64,000 nt of DNA from Pontiellaceae bacterium B12227 (GTDB lineage Bacteria > Verrucomicrobiota > Kiritimatiellia > Kiritimatiellales > Pontiellaceae), in assembly GCA_029432775.1 (NCBI GenBank), contig JAROAZ010000015.1, positions 1-64,000 of the forward strand, in the 5' to 3' direction. The translations under genes and the position numbers were made by a program. This document shows positions 26,170 to 36,100 of the stretch, in pieces. The notes beneath the pieces are model-generated. The model had not been told where the DNA came from and ran no database searches. It saw only the letters and a list, made by a program, of their open reading frames with translations. How positions within the stretch are numbered: position 1 is the first letter of the stretch; each line of letters starts with the position of its first letter.

Positions 26170-28659
26170 TTATGGCGCTTGCGGAATCCGGGCTTTGACT
26201 CGGTACATGCCGGAACTGGTTGAGTTGGTTGACTGCAGGTCCATTTCCTCTCCGTTTCCGCGATGATAGCCACTGACGTTGGTCCAGGAGGATGAGTGGA
26301 TCAGATTGGTGGTTTCCTCCAACGCGTAGTCGCGCGATAGGTGGGAATCGAACTCGGCTTCCACTGCAGTGGACCCGTTGGTCGGGCTGAATTCCGCAGT
26401 GAAGGTCAGGACCGAGTTGAGATCGTTCGGGTTGGTGCAGGCAATGTATTCGCCGAGGTTATCGGAGCCGTCAAGGTCGGAGTCGAGGTCGGCTACGGCA
26501 TTGGTGGAGCCTCCGAAGTGCTCAATTTCCCAATAAGCAGGGATGCCGTCGCCGTCGAGGTCGGAAACGTCGAGCTGGACCAGCGTGTTGGTCATCAACA
26601 CGGGGGCTGCACCGGGTACGTCCTTATTGTGATCCCACAGTTGCCAGATGGTATCGCCCCAGGCCTTCAGACCGCTGAAGAAAGGATCGGTTTGCGCAAG
26701 ATAAGCGGGGTCACCGCCCGCTCCGGTGCCGGTAAGGGTGCCGTTGGTTCCGTTAATTTCGTCGCGCAGAAACTCAATAAACTCGCGGCTGGTAGTCTGG
26801 TAGTAGAGTGCCGCTTCAATCCGTTCAGTCCCCGCCGGAAGTTCAACGGTGACTTCATCATAGCCGCCTTCATACTCGGCCTGCGTGTAATAGTTTTCCG
26901 AACTGTGAAAGTTGGTGTCGGAATGGCCATGCCAGACCGGCTCACAGAGGCGTTCGGCCGCTTCGGCCACCCTGAAGCCGGCCGGTAGGATGCGGTTGTC
27001 TTTGTATCGTTTTGTGGCCAGGGCCATATGGAAGGTTTCGTTTACGCCGAGCAGGGAGCTGGATTGATGTACTTCGTAGACGAGTTCATCCTCATATTCC
27101 TCCCATTCGGCCAGTTCCGGGCTGCTTTGTGAATAGTCTTCATTGAGTCCTTTGAGCGTTCCAATGCTATAATCGTAGGGATTGATCTCATAAATAACCT
27201 GATCGTTTACATAGGCTTTGATGTTCAGGAACATACGCCGGCCTTCCGGGTAGCCCGAGATCAGCTTGTGCCCGGTGTGGTTCTGCAGGCGCAGGGTGAA
27301 CTCGCTGGTGCCGAGGCTGTAGGCGGCATTGGTCATAGAGATCGAATCCTGCAGCATTTGTCCAGAGTAGGAAATGGTTTCGAGCAGTAGGTTCGGATCA
27401 AGCAGGTCGCCCTGAGAAAAATCGAGGGTTAGGGCGGCCGGGCCCTGTTTCAGCAAAGCCTCGTTGGTGGCATCGTAATTAGGAGAGACGGGGTCGATAC
27501 TGGCGAGCAGGTAGGGCACCCAGAGGTTGCCGCCGATCATCCGGTGTTCCGGAACCGAACTCATGGGATGTGCACTGGATTGGTCGGGTCGTACTTTTCC
27601 CTGATTTGCGGCCTTTTTGCCGGGCAGATCGCGGAAGTGGCAGTCCTGGCAGGTGGCGATTTTGTTTCCGGCATGCGAGGTATCGAACCGGTCGGGGCTA
27701 TAGGGGCCGGAGCCTTCCATGCCGCCCTGTAAACCGAACCCGGACAACATGAATTCGGAAAACGTGCGCTCTACATGAGCATAACTGTAGGCCGGTTGCG
27801 ACTCGGAGGGGAGCACGGTGCTGCCGTCGCCCGGTGCCAGTTCGGCGTGGGCAAGGTTGGCCAGGGCTGGGTTGGAGATGTCGTGACAAGTGCCGCACAT
27901 GTATTTGCTTTTATGATATCGGCTGTAGAGCCATTCGTGTTTTGCGGGGGCGTCGGAAAAGGGGCCCCGTTTCGCATCCTGTTTGCCGGTGGCCAAATTT
28001 TGGGTGACCAGGAAAATGTGGCCCCCGCCGTTTTCGGTGTAGGTCGCGCTGATGGGGGCATTGTTGGAGAAGAGATTGTTGCCGTTAAAGTAGGTCATCT
28101 GGGCGGCGGCGAGCGCATCAGCGGCGAGAGTGTCATCGATCGCACCTGAGAGATTACCGGTTTCGTCCCAATAGCCTGTCCAGTCGGAGCCTTCGCGGGT
28201 GCCGTCGTAGGTGGCCTGATAGAAGGGGTCATACATGTAGTGGCAGATCTTACAGCTGACGCCATTGAAATCCTCGCCCAGCATGGCCGATGCATTTACG
28301 GGATCGGAACGGCCGTCGAGCCAACCCATCGGGAAGTGGCACTTAACACAGATGTCGGCGGCATTCGGGGTGCCGAGTGCATAGATGGCATCCTGCGCAG
28401 CGACTGTCAGTCCGGCCCAGAAAATCGGGTCACGGCTTGCTTGCGCCATCAGCGATCCCTTCCAGTTTTCCATTTCAAACGTACTTCCGCCATGGCAGCT
28501 CAGGCATTGTTTGTCGGAGTCCAGGCCAACAACCTGTCCCGGCTGCGTTCCGGGCATGCGGACCAGTGCGTCGTCTTCAACCGGTTTCGGGGTCCATGCA
28601 AGCGCCTGAAAGGAAATTGTTCCACTGATAAAAATAAGCCGTATGACGTTTGTGTTCAT
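26170..28659 (-). CDS. Secreted five-haem c-type cytochrome with TSP3-like tail
   Basis: The 829-residue protein has a signal peptide (MNTNVIRLIFISGTISFQALA) and five CxxCH haem-binding motifs: CLSCH (52), CVKCH (104), CKICH (136), CGTCH (255) and CQDCH (337). Residues about 400-700 are a large haem-free region of unknown fold. The C-terminus carries an Asp-rich TSP3-like stretch (DLDGDGIPAYWE) and the beta-rich module ending MYRVKARIP. It probably acts as a periplasmic or surface electron-transfer protein; similarity to multihaem cytochromes of the cytochrome c554 type is only by motif. The upstream region to 28902 holds no other gene. Confidence 0.8.
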   Translation of the reverse strand: MNTNVIRLIFISGTISFQALAWTPKPVEDDALVRMPGTQPGQVVGLDSDKQCLSCHGGSTFEMENWKGSLMAQASRDPIFWAGLTVAAQDAIYALGTPNAADICVKCHFPMGWLDGRSDPVNASAMLGEDFNGVSCKICHYMYDPFYQATYDGTREGSDWTGYWDETGNLSGAIDDTLAADALAAAQMTYFNGNNLFSNNAPISATYTENGGGHIFLVTQNLATGKQDAKRGPFSDAPAKHEWLYSRYHKSKYMCGTCHDISNPALANLAHAELAPGDGSTVLPSESQPAYSYAHVERTFSEFMLSGFGLQGGMEGSGPYSPDRFDTSHAGNKIATCQDCHFRDLPGKKAANQGKVRPDQSSAHPMSSVPEHRMIGGNLWVPYLLASIDPVSPNYDATNEALLKQGPAALTLDFSQGDLLDPNLLLETISYSGQMLQDSISMTNAAYSLGTSEFTLRLQNHTGHKLISGYPEGRRMFLNIKAYVNDQVIYEINPYDYSIGTLKGLNEDYSQSSPELAEWEEYEDELVYEVHQSSSLLGVNETFHMALATKRYKDNRILPAGFRVAEAAERLCEPVWHGHSDTNFHSSENYYTQAEYEGGYDEVTVELPAGTERIEAALYYQTTSREFIEFLRDEINGTNGTLTGTGAGGDPAYLAQTDPFFSGLKAWGDTIWQLWDHNKDVPGAAPVLMTNTLVQLDVSDLDGDGIPAYWEIEHFGGSTNAVADLDSDLDGSDNLGEYIACTNPNDLNSVLTFTAEFSPTNGSTAVEAEFDSHLSRDYALEETTNLIHSSSWTNVSGYHRGNGEEMDLQSTNSTSSGMYRVKARIPQAP

Positions 28660-28902
28660 AAAAACCCCCGGTGTGATCTCGGGAGTTTATCGAAAACATT
28701 ATTAAAAATAAATTCGTAAATATCTATATGTGAATAAGATGTGTGATATATTATGCTAATTGTCATGAATGTGTTGTGATTCCCACCCCTTGGAACTCTG
28801 GATGAGAGTTTTCCGTGCTATTGATACGTGATTCAACTTGAGCGCCGTAGTCCGTTTACCTACTATGTTGCTTTTGTTTACCAACTCGGGAAAGGGGTGT
28901 TC

Positions 28903-29685
28903 ATGAACATCGTAGTATGCATTAAGCAGGTGCCCGATTCAGACAAGGTCACGATTGACCGCGAAACTAATCGCCTGAATCGCGCAGGGGTTCCATCCAT
29001 TATTAATCCGTTCGACGAAAATGCGCTCGAAATGGCGCTGCAGCTCAAAGATCTGCACGGCGGAAAAGTTATTGTTGTTTCCATGGGGCCGCCGCAGGCG
29101 GAAGAAGCGCTGCGCACAGCACTTTCCCTCGGCGCAGACGAAGCCATTCTGGTTTCCGACCGTAAATTCGGCGGAGCTGACACGTGGGCCACGTCCTACA
29201 CCATCAGCCTGGCCATTAAGAAGATTGAAGACGTTGACCTGGTGCTCTTCGGTAAGCAGGCCATCGACGGCGATACCGCACAGGTTGGGCCGGGTGTGGC
29301 GCATTTTCTCGATATTCCAATGCTGACTTATGCCAAGGGCGTTGAAGTGACCGGAGACACCTTTAAGGTGAACAAGGTTACGGAAGACGGCTACGAAATC
29401 TGGGACGTGGATAAACCCTGCGCCCTGACCGTGGTGAAAGAAGCCAACGATTTGCGTATGCCTTCGCTTAAGAAAAAGATGGCCGCCAAAAAAGCCGTGA
29501 TTCCTTGCTGGGGTGTTGAAGAACTTCAGCCGGAAGAAGGCAACATCGGCCTCGCCGGTTCGCCGACGAAAGTCTCCAAGGTCTTTGCGCCGCCGGTTAA
29601 GCTGAATAAGGAAATCCTCTCCGGTGAGCCGGACGAAATGATTGCGGAACTAATCGGAAAACTGAAAGGGCAGCACATACTATGA
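28903..29685 (+). CDS. etfB: Electron transfer flavoprotein, beta subunit
   Basis: The 260-residue protein has the EtfB start MNIVVCIKQVPDSDKV, INPFDENALEMALQL, and the signature-region KKMAAKKAVIPCW. It pairs with EtfA to move electrons from acyl-CoA dehydrogenases to the quinone pool, or to bifurcate them. I chose the ATG at 28903, preceded by a purine-rich site, over a longer open frame. It overlaps etfA by 4 bp (ATGA), so the two are co-translated. Confidence 0.95.
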   Translation: MNIVVCIKQVPDSDKVTIDRETNRLNRAGVPSIINPFDENALEMALQLKDLHGGKVIVVSMGPPQAEEALRTALSLGADEAILVSDRKFGGADTWATSYTISLAIKKIEDVDLVLFGKQAIDGDTAQVGPGVAHFLDIPMLTYAKGVEVTGDTFKVNKVTEDGYEIWDVDKPCALTVVKEANDLRMPSLKKKMAAKKAVIPCWGVEELQPEEGNIGLAGSPTKVSKVFAPPVKLNKEILSGEPDEMIAELIGKLKGQHIL

Positions 29686-30686
29686 GCGCAGAAAAAGAAC
29701 TTTGGGTATACGCGGAACAGCGCGAAGGCAAGATTGCCGGTGTGGTGCAGGAGCTTCTCAGCCAGGGCCAGGTGCTCTGCGAAAAATCGGGCTATACGCT
29801 TTGTGCGGTACTTCCTTCCGCAAACGGAGCCGAGCTCTGCCAGGAACTCTATAACTTCGGAGCTAAGAAGGTTTACACCATCGACGATCCGAAGCTGGCC
29901 GACTATCAGAACGACTACTATTCCCGCGCCGTTGCTCAGCTGATCAACGAAAAGAAACCGGAAATCGTACTCTACGGAGCCACCACCATCGGCCGCAGCC
30001 TCGCGCCGACCGTTGCTGTGATGGTTGATGCCGGTCTGACCGCCGACTGCACCGAACTCGACTTTGACGTCGAAGAGGGCAATCTGCTGCAGACCCGTCC
30101 GGCGTTTGGCGGCAACATTATGGCCACCATCATCTGCCCGAACCATCGTCCGCAGATGTCGACCGTCCGCTCCAACGTCTTCAAAAAGACCAAGCTTTCT
30201 GAAAACGAAGCCGGTGAGCAGATTTCCTATGAAGTGGATCTTTCCGGTGTTCCGGAGCGCATGCGCCGTGTGGAAGCCGTTCACGAAGCCGATGACAACA
30301 GCATCGACCTTAACGCCGCGCAGTTCATCGTTTCCGGTGGCCGCGGAGTGGGCAAACCCGAAAACTTCAAGATCATCTACGATCTGGCCTCTGAAATGGG
30401 CGCAGCCGTCGGTGCTTCACGCGCCACAGTGGATGCGGGCTGGATTTCGCACCATCATCAGGTGGGGCAGACCGGCAAGACTGTTTGTCCGGTGGTTTAC
30501 ATTGCCTGCGGGATTTCCGGTGCCATTCAGCATCTGGCCGGCATGCAGAGTTCCGACATGATCATTGCGATCAATAAGGATCCTGGTGCACCGATTTTCG
30601 ATATTGCCGACTTCGGCCTGATCGGCGATCTCAACGAACTGGTTCCGGAATTCCAGAAACAGATCGCCGCCGCAAAAGCGTCGTAA
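29682..30686 (+). CDS. etfA: Electron transfer flavoprotein, alpha subunit
   Basis: The 334-residue protein has the C-terminal FAD-binding signature (GGRGVGKPENF, GASRATVDAGWI, AINKDPGAPIFDIADFGLIGDL). The N-terminal half is the EtfA Rossmann-like domain. No ferredoxin-type Cys cluster is present. An acyl-CoA dehydrogenase 1.2 kb downstream is a likely partner. A palindrome and a terminator follow the stop. Confidence 0.95.
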   Translation: MSAEKELWVYAEQREGKIAGVVQELLSQGQVLCEKSGYTLCAVLPSANGAELCQELYNFGAKKVYTIDDPKLADYQNDYYSRAVAQLINEKKPEIVLYGATTIGRSLAPTVAVMVDAGLTADCTELDFDVEEGNLLQTRPAFGGNIMATIICPNHRPQMSTVRSNVFKKTKLSENEAGEQISYEVDLSGVPERMRRVEAVHEADDNSIDLNAAQFIVSGGRGVGKPENFKIIYDLASEMGAAVGASRATVDAGWISHHHQVGQTGKTVCPVVYIACGISGAIQHLAGMQSSDMIIAINKDPGAPIFDIADFGLIGDLNELVPEFQKQIAAAKAS

Positions 30687-30690
30687 AGTT

Positions 30691-30705
30691 TTCCAACCAT
30701 TGGAA
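30691..30705. repeat. Dispersed palindrome between etfA stop and its terminator
   Basis: TTCCAACCATTGGAA starts 5 nt after the etfA stop and ends 6 nt before the terminator stem. It is the same 15-mer as at 23261. Confidence 0.92.
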
Positions 30706-30711
30706 AGAAAG

Positions 30712-30741
30712 GGCGCGGAGTCGAAAGGGTCCGCGCCTTTT
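30712..30741 (+). terminator. Intrinsic terminator after etfBA
   Basis: Perfect 8-bp stem GGCGCGGA/TCCGCGCC with a 10-nt loop followed by TTTT. Confidence 0.82.
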
Positions 30742-30854
30742 GTGGTTAAATCGCCTTTCCGGGGTAAGAAGTTCCCATTATGGGCTTTGATTTCAGGGCA
30801 ATCCTTATACAATCTCCCGATTATTAAATCGAATTTTGCTCAGGAGTACAGACT

Positions 30855-31775
30855 ATGGAAAATGTTGTAATTATCGGAGCCGGTGCCGCCGGCATGACCG
30901 CTGCAATCTACTGCGCCCGCGCCAACCTTAATCCGCTTGTGATCGAGGGCATGCAGCCGGGCGGTCAGTTGACTACTACAACGGAAGTCGAAAACTATCC
31001 GGGCTTTCCCGATGGAATCGACGGCACGGAGTTGATGGATAAGTTCAAAGCGCAGGCTGCCCGTTTCGGCACCCGTTTTACAGAATACGATGCGGTGGCT
31101 AAAGCGGACTTCTCGCAACGTCCGTTCAAACTGGAAATGATGGTCGGCGAGACCATCGAAGCCAAAACCGTGATTATTGCCACGGGTGCGACCGCGAAAT
31201 ATCTGGGTCTTGAATCCGAACAGAAATTTATGGGTCGTGGTGTTTCCGCCTGCGCCACCTGCGACGGCGCATTTTATAAAGATGTGCCGGTTGTTGTGGT
31301 CGGTGGCGGCGATACCGCCTGCGAAGAAGCACAGTTTTTGACGCGCTTTGCCTCCAAGGTCACCTTGGTGCATCGCCGCGATCAGCTGCGGGCCTCCAAA
31401 ATCATGGCCGATCGCACCGTAAGCAATCCGAAGATTGAAATGGCCTGGAATTCAACGATTGAAGAAATCCTGGGCGACGATTCCGGTGTGACCGGCGTGC
31501 GGATTAAAGATGTGAATACCGGTGAAACCACTGATGTTCCAGCGTCTGGATATTTTTCAGCCATCGGCCATAAGCCGAATACGGAGGCGTTTGAGCAACT
31601 GGAAATGGACGACGTCGGCTATCTGATTGCGGACGGGGTTAAAACTAAATTTGAAGGGGTCTATGCGGCGGGCGATGTTTCCGACGCGATCTATCGCCAG
31701 GCGATTACCGCCGCCGGTACCGGCTGCGCTGCCGCGCTGGAAGCCGAACGCTTTTTAGAAGCTCAAGGCGAATAG
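30855..31775 (+). CDS. trxB: Thioredoxin reductase
   Basis: The 306-residue protein is a typical low-molecular-weight thioredoxin reductase: FAD loop [17 protein letters not shown], the redox disulfide [10 protein letters not shown] (Cys133 and Cys136), NADPH loop [12 protein letters not shown] with HRRDQLRAS, and the closing [15 protein letters not shown]. It keeps thioredoxin reduced with NADPH. The gene has its own AGGAG site and lies between etfA and the acyl-CoA dehydrogenase, separated from both by more than 100 bp. A one-mismatch palindrome is at 31537-31551. Confidence 0.95.
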   Translation: MENVVIIGAGAAGMTAAIYCARANLNPLVIEGMQPGGQLTTTTEVENYPGFPDGIDGTELMDKFKAQAARFGTRFTEYDAVAKADFSQRPFKLEMMVGETIEAKTVIIATGATAKYLGLESEQKFMGRGVSACATCDGAFYKDVPVVVVGGGDTACEEAQFLTRFASKVTLVHRRDQLRASKIMADRTVSNPKIEMAWNSTIEEILGDDSGVTGVRIKDVNTGETTDVPASGYFSAIGHKPNTEAFEQLEMDDVGYLIADGVKTKFEGVYAAGDVSDAIYRQAITAAGTGCAAALEAERFLEAQGE

Positions 31776-31910
31776 AAAGATTGATGATTTAAGATTATCG
31801 ATTGTCGATGTGCTGGGCTGCGGAAGTTTTTCAGGAAAAGGCGGAGGTGGAGTAGATGAATCGGCAATCGAAAATTGAACTGGGTGTTAATTAACTAGGA
31901 GAAAGAAGAC

Positions 31911-33071
31911 ATGGCAATCAACTGGGGAATCAGTGAAGAGCAGCAGGAGATCATCGATCTGATCGACGATTTTGGTAAAGAACGCATTGTTCCGGTTCGT
32001 GCGGAACTCGACGAGAAGGGCATCTTCCCGGCGGACCTTTTGAATGAATTGGCACAGATGGACCTGATGGGCCTCTATATTCCGGAAGAGTACGGCGGAT
32101 TCGGCGCCGACCAGCTCGGTTTCTGTATGGCCATCGAAACCATGTCTAAATACTGCATCGGTGTTTCCGTTTCCTATGCGGCCAACGCCCTCGGAGCCGA
32201 CCCGATCCTGATCGGTGCTTCCGATGAGCAGAAAAAGAAATATCTCCCGCCGCTGGCTTCCGGTGAAAAATGGGCCGCCTTCGGTCTGACTGAAGCGAAC
32301 GCAGGTTCTGATGCCGGCGGCATCCAGACGACAGCGGTTAAAAAAGGCGATAAGTATATCCTCAACGGCACCAAACAATGGATTACCAATGGTGGCGAAG
32401 CCGACATCTACACCGTTTTTGCGGTAACCAACAAAGCCAAGGGTTCGCGCGGCGTTTCCTGCTTTATTGTTGAAAAAGACACCCCCGGCTTCAGCTTCGG
32501 TAAAAAAGAAGACAAGCTCGGTATTCGTGCATCCGCCACCCGCGAACTCGTTTTCGAGGATTGCGAAGTTCCGGCTGAAAACATTATCGGACGCGAAGGC
32601 ATGGGCTTCCTGCTCGCCATGAAAACATTCGACGTTTCCCGTCCGGGTATCGCGGCGCAGGGCGTTGGCCTGGCGCAGGGCGCGCTCGACGAAGCCGTCA
32701 AGTATGCCAAGGTTCGTAAGCAGTTCGGCAAGCCGATCATCGCCAACCAGGGCCTGCTCTGGATGCTGGCTGAAATGTCCACCAAAGTGGAAACCGCCCG
32801 TGCCATCACCTATGCCGCCTGTCGCACGCTCGATGCCGGCATCAAGGATGTCTCCAAAGTATCCGCCATGTGTAAATACTATGCCGGCGACGTAGCCATG
32901 TCTGTGACCACCGACGCCGTTCAGGTGCTCGGCGGCTACGGCTTCATGAAGGAATATCCCGTTGAAAAAATGATGCGCGATGCCAAGATCCTCCAGATCT
33001 ACGAAGGCACCAACCAGATTCAGCGCGATATCGTGGGCAACTCCCTCGTCAAGGAATACGCCTCGAAATAA
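31911..33071 (+). CDS. Acyl-CoA dehydrogenase
   Basis: The 386-residue flavoprotein has the three-part acyl-CoA dehydrogenase fold: an N-terminal helical part, the signature FGLTEANAGSDAGGIQTTA, and the C-terminal helical part with QVLGGYGFMKEYPVEKMMRDAKI. The catalytic Glu region YEGTNQIQRDIVG is present, as in short- and branched-chain enzymes. A strong AGGAGAAAG ribosome site precedes the ATG. It likely hands electrons to EtfAB. The substrate chain length cannot be told. Confidence 0.93.
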   Translation: MAINWGISEEQQEIIDLIDDFGKERIVPVRAELDEKGIFPADLLNELAQMDLMGLYIPEEYGGFGADQLGFCMAIETMSKYCIGVSVSYAANALGADPILIGASDEQKKKYLPPLASGEKWAAFGLTEANAGSDAGGIQTTAVKKGDKYILNGTKQWITNGGEADIYTVFAVTNKAKGSRGVSCFIVEKDTPGFSFGKKEDKLGIRASATRELVFEDCEVPAENIIGREGMGFLLAMKTFDVSRPGIAAQGVGLAQGALDEAVKYAKVRKQFGKPIIANQGLLWMLAEMSTKVETARAITYAACRTLDAGIKDVSKVSAMCKYYAGDVAMSVTTDAVQVLGGYGFMKEYPVEKMMRDAKILQIYEGTNQIQRDIVGNSLVKEYASK

Positions 33072-33074
33072 CGC

Positions 33075-33089
33075 TTCCAAACCTTGGAA
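33075..33089. repeat. Dispersed palindrome, first of a pair 3' of acyl-CoA dehydrogenase
   Basis: TTCCAAACCTTGGAA begins 4 nt after the stop codon. Confidence 0.92.
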
Positions 33090-33091
33090 AT

Positions 33092-33106
33092 TTCCAAGGT
33101 CTGGAA
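33092..33106. repeat. Dispersed palindrome, second of the pair
   Basis: TTCCAAGGTCTGGAA follows the first copy after 2 nt and ends 2 nt before the terminator. Its inner parts can also pair with the first copy to make a longer hairpin. Confidence 0.92.
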
Positions 33107-33108
33107 AT

Positions 33109-33138
33109 AAAAAGCTCCGTCATTCGGCGGGGCTTTTT
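33109..33138. terminator. Bidirectional terminator between acyl-CoA dehydrogenase and surface protein
   Basis: AAAAAGCTCCGTC pairs with GGCGGGGCTTTTT through G-T wobbles around a 4-nt loop; A-run on one side and T-run on the other serve both convergent genes. Confidence 0.8.
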
Positions 33139-36100
33139 CTATTTCAACTGTACTTCAACTTTGTAGAACCCTTCGCTTTCGGCGTTGTGCGCGGAGTCGG
33201 TGGCGCTGTTTTGCGGATGGTCGATTCCTGTTTTCAAGGTTTGGAAACCGCCTGGGAGGTCGTTGGTCCATACAACGGAATACCAGCGGCCCGTCAAGGT
33301 CGGTGCCCATTCGATCACAAACCCGGAAGTCTCCTGCCACGTGTTAGTGATGCGGAAGAACGATGCGGCATTCGTAGGATCTGTCCCGGCGATAAATTCC
33401 TCTTGATCGGAAAAGAGGTCGCCGTCGGAATCGACCGATCCAACATATTCGAACGCACCGATATCCACCGTGCCGTTGGCGATGCGCGGGTTTCCGTCCA
33501 GGTCGGTCGCGACGTTGACGTAGGTGTTGCTTCCGGCATCGATGCATGGCGACGCCATCGAAATCCTGTAATCTCCCGTTTCGGTGCTAATAAACAGTGG
33601 ATCGGCAGCCACGTTGCCTGCTCCTCCCGGATCGGGTGTGGTACAGCAACAGAATAAATCCGGACTGCCGGTGTCGTACCAGTTGTCGTTTGAGGTAGTT
33701 GCGGAGTTTCCCCAAACGATGCAGTTGCGAAGCGTACAGTTGCGGTTTCCTCCGCCTTTGTCGCCCGCCGAGTTGCCGGTAACGGTGCAATTGTTGAACG
33801 TGCCGGCATAGCCTCCGCCCCCCTCGTCAATGGCCGAGTTTTCCGCCACCAGGCAATTGTTGAGCGTGCCGAGGTAGCTCCCGCCGCCGCTTGTTTCGGC
33901 CGAGTTTTCCGTGAGAGAGCAGTTGTTGAGGGTACTGCCATGACTCCCGCCGCCCCAACGGGTGGCAGTGTTTCCGGAAAGCGTGCAGTTGTTCAACGTG
34001 CCGGCATAGCTTCCGCCGCCATCGTTGGCCGAGTTGAGCGTGAGGGTGCAATTGGTGAGCGTTCCTCCATTGCTCCCACCGCCGGCGGTCGCTGAGTTCA
34101 TGTTGAGTATACAGTTCACGAGATCGCACGCGGCGCTTCCTCCGCCGAGTCCCGCTGAATTGGAGCTGGTGGTGCAGTTGGTGAGGGTGCTACCATAGCA
34201 TCCGCCCCCTTTGCCGACGGCCGTGTTGTGTACGAAAATGCAATTGCTTCCCGTACAGTGGGCGACCCCACCACCATCGACGCCCGAGTTGCCGGTGAAG
34301 ATACAGCTGCTCAACGTGCCCCTAAAACAGCCGCCACCATAGGAGAAGGTCGCTGTATTATCGGTGATTGAACAACGGATCAGTGTGCTCTGCCAGCTTC
34401 CGCCGCCGGCCTGGGCGGTGTTATTGCTCAGGGTGCAGTTGTACAGTGTGCCATACCGGATTCCCCCGCCAGAGGTGCCGGCCGTATTTCCGGCAATCAC
34501 GCAGTTGGTGATGAATGGCGTGGTGTCTGTGCAGGAAATCCCGCCGCCGTAGGTGCCCGCAGCCAGGCCGTTGGCAACCGTGAACCCGCTAAGCGTGCAT
34601 GCACTGTCCTCCAAGTTGAAAACCCGGTGCGTGCCCCCGCCATCGACAATCGTGTAGTCGGGCCCGTTGACGCTCTTTACCGTGATGTTGTGTGAAACGG
34701 TGATTTCTGTCAGGGAGGTGTAGGTGCCGTTGGCAACCAATACCGTTAAGCCATTTATGCAGATATCCACCGCATCCTGAATATTCGTAGCTGCTGTCTC
34801 CCAGGTAAGATAGGGCGATGTGGAGGAACCCGTGGGCGAAACATGGTAGACGAATGGAGTGGAACGCGTGATGGTGACACTATCGAATGCCGCATCGCCG
34901 AGAACATTGGTGCCGGATACCGTGATGGTGTTGGGCCCGTTCGCCAGCGGGATGGAGGCTATCCCGAACGTGGTGTCCGTAACAGGAACACTGCCGTTGG
35001 CTCCATTCGCTGCATTGGTCCATACCAGCGAACCGACTGTGTATACATTGTTGGTGCCGACGATGGCATAGGCCGCCACCGACGAGTCGACCGTGGTGTC
35101 GGCCGTGGTGATGTCGACTACAGGAGGTATTGAGCGTGTGATGGTCACGCTGTCGGAGGCCGTGTAGCCGGCGGCACTTGTTCCGGCAACGGTGATCGTG
35201 TTGGGGCCGTACGACAATTGGAACGCAGGGGTGCTGAATGTGGTTCCTGAAACCGTGATTGTGCCGTTAACTCCGTTCGCCGTGTTGGTCCAGAACAACG
35301 TGCCAACGGTATAGGTGTTGTTGGTTCCGTGGATAACGTATGCCGGCACCATGGCACCTACGGAGGTGTTGGTTTCTGTAATGTCGATTACGGGAAGGAG
35401 ACCGACCGCAAATTCATACGCGCCCATGTCTATCGTGCCGCCCATGATGCGCGGGTTGCCTTCGAGGTCAGTTGATCCTGCTGCATCGGAATTGTTTCCG
35501 ACATCGATGCAGGGAGATGCCGGCAACAGCCGATAGTTACCGGCCGAAGCATTGATGAACTGCGGGTTGGTGTCTACATTGTTGTCTCCGCCTGGATGCG
35601 GTGTGGTGCAGGAGTAGCTAAAGCTGGGAGAGCCACTGAAGTTGTCTCCGGAATTGGTGGCCGAATTTGCCCGGACAATGCTGTTGATGTACGTACCGGC
35701 GTAACATCCTCCTCCATTATTGGCTGAATTGCTGACAAGGGTACAGTTGATCAGCGTCCCGTAACGACTTCCGCCGCCATCGGTAGCGGCTGAATTGCCG
35801 GTGATCATGCAGTTGAGCAACTCCCCGGACTGGCTCCCGCCGCCTGCATAGGCCGAATTGCCTTCAATGAAACAATTATACAGCAAACTTTCGCAGCATC
35901 CCCCGCCGTAGTTGGCTGAATTCGCTGACAGAGTGCATCCGCTAAGTGTGCCTCGCCAGCAACCCCCGCCGTAAAAGTCAGCCGAATTCCCTGTCAGGGT
36001 GCAATTGGTTATGAACGGCGTGGTGTTGCTACAATAGATTCCGCCGCCACGGTCGCCTGGAGAAGCGCCGGCAGCGCGGCCGCTGATGATCCTGAAACCG

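Noticed and set aside
31887..33080. Long minus-strand open frame opposite the acyl-CoA dehydrogenase
   Set aside because: The plus-strand frame is a clear enzyme; the opposite frame has no ribosome site or family likeness and reflects codon bias. The same holds for long frames opposite trkA, the glutamate synthase and the debranching enzyme.
33500..36100. Possible CRISPR array or DNA minisatellite
   Set aside because: The repetition comes from beta-helix codons (GGG...NCT...N) of varying spacing inside one open frame; there are no constant repeats with unique spacers.
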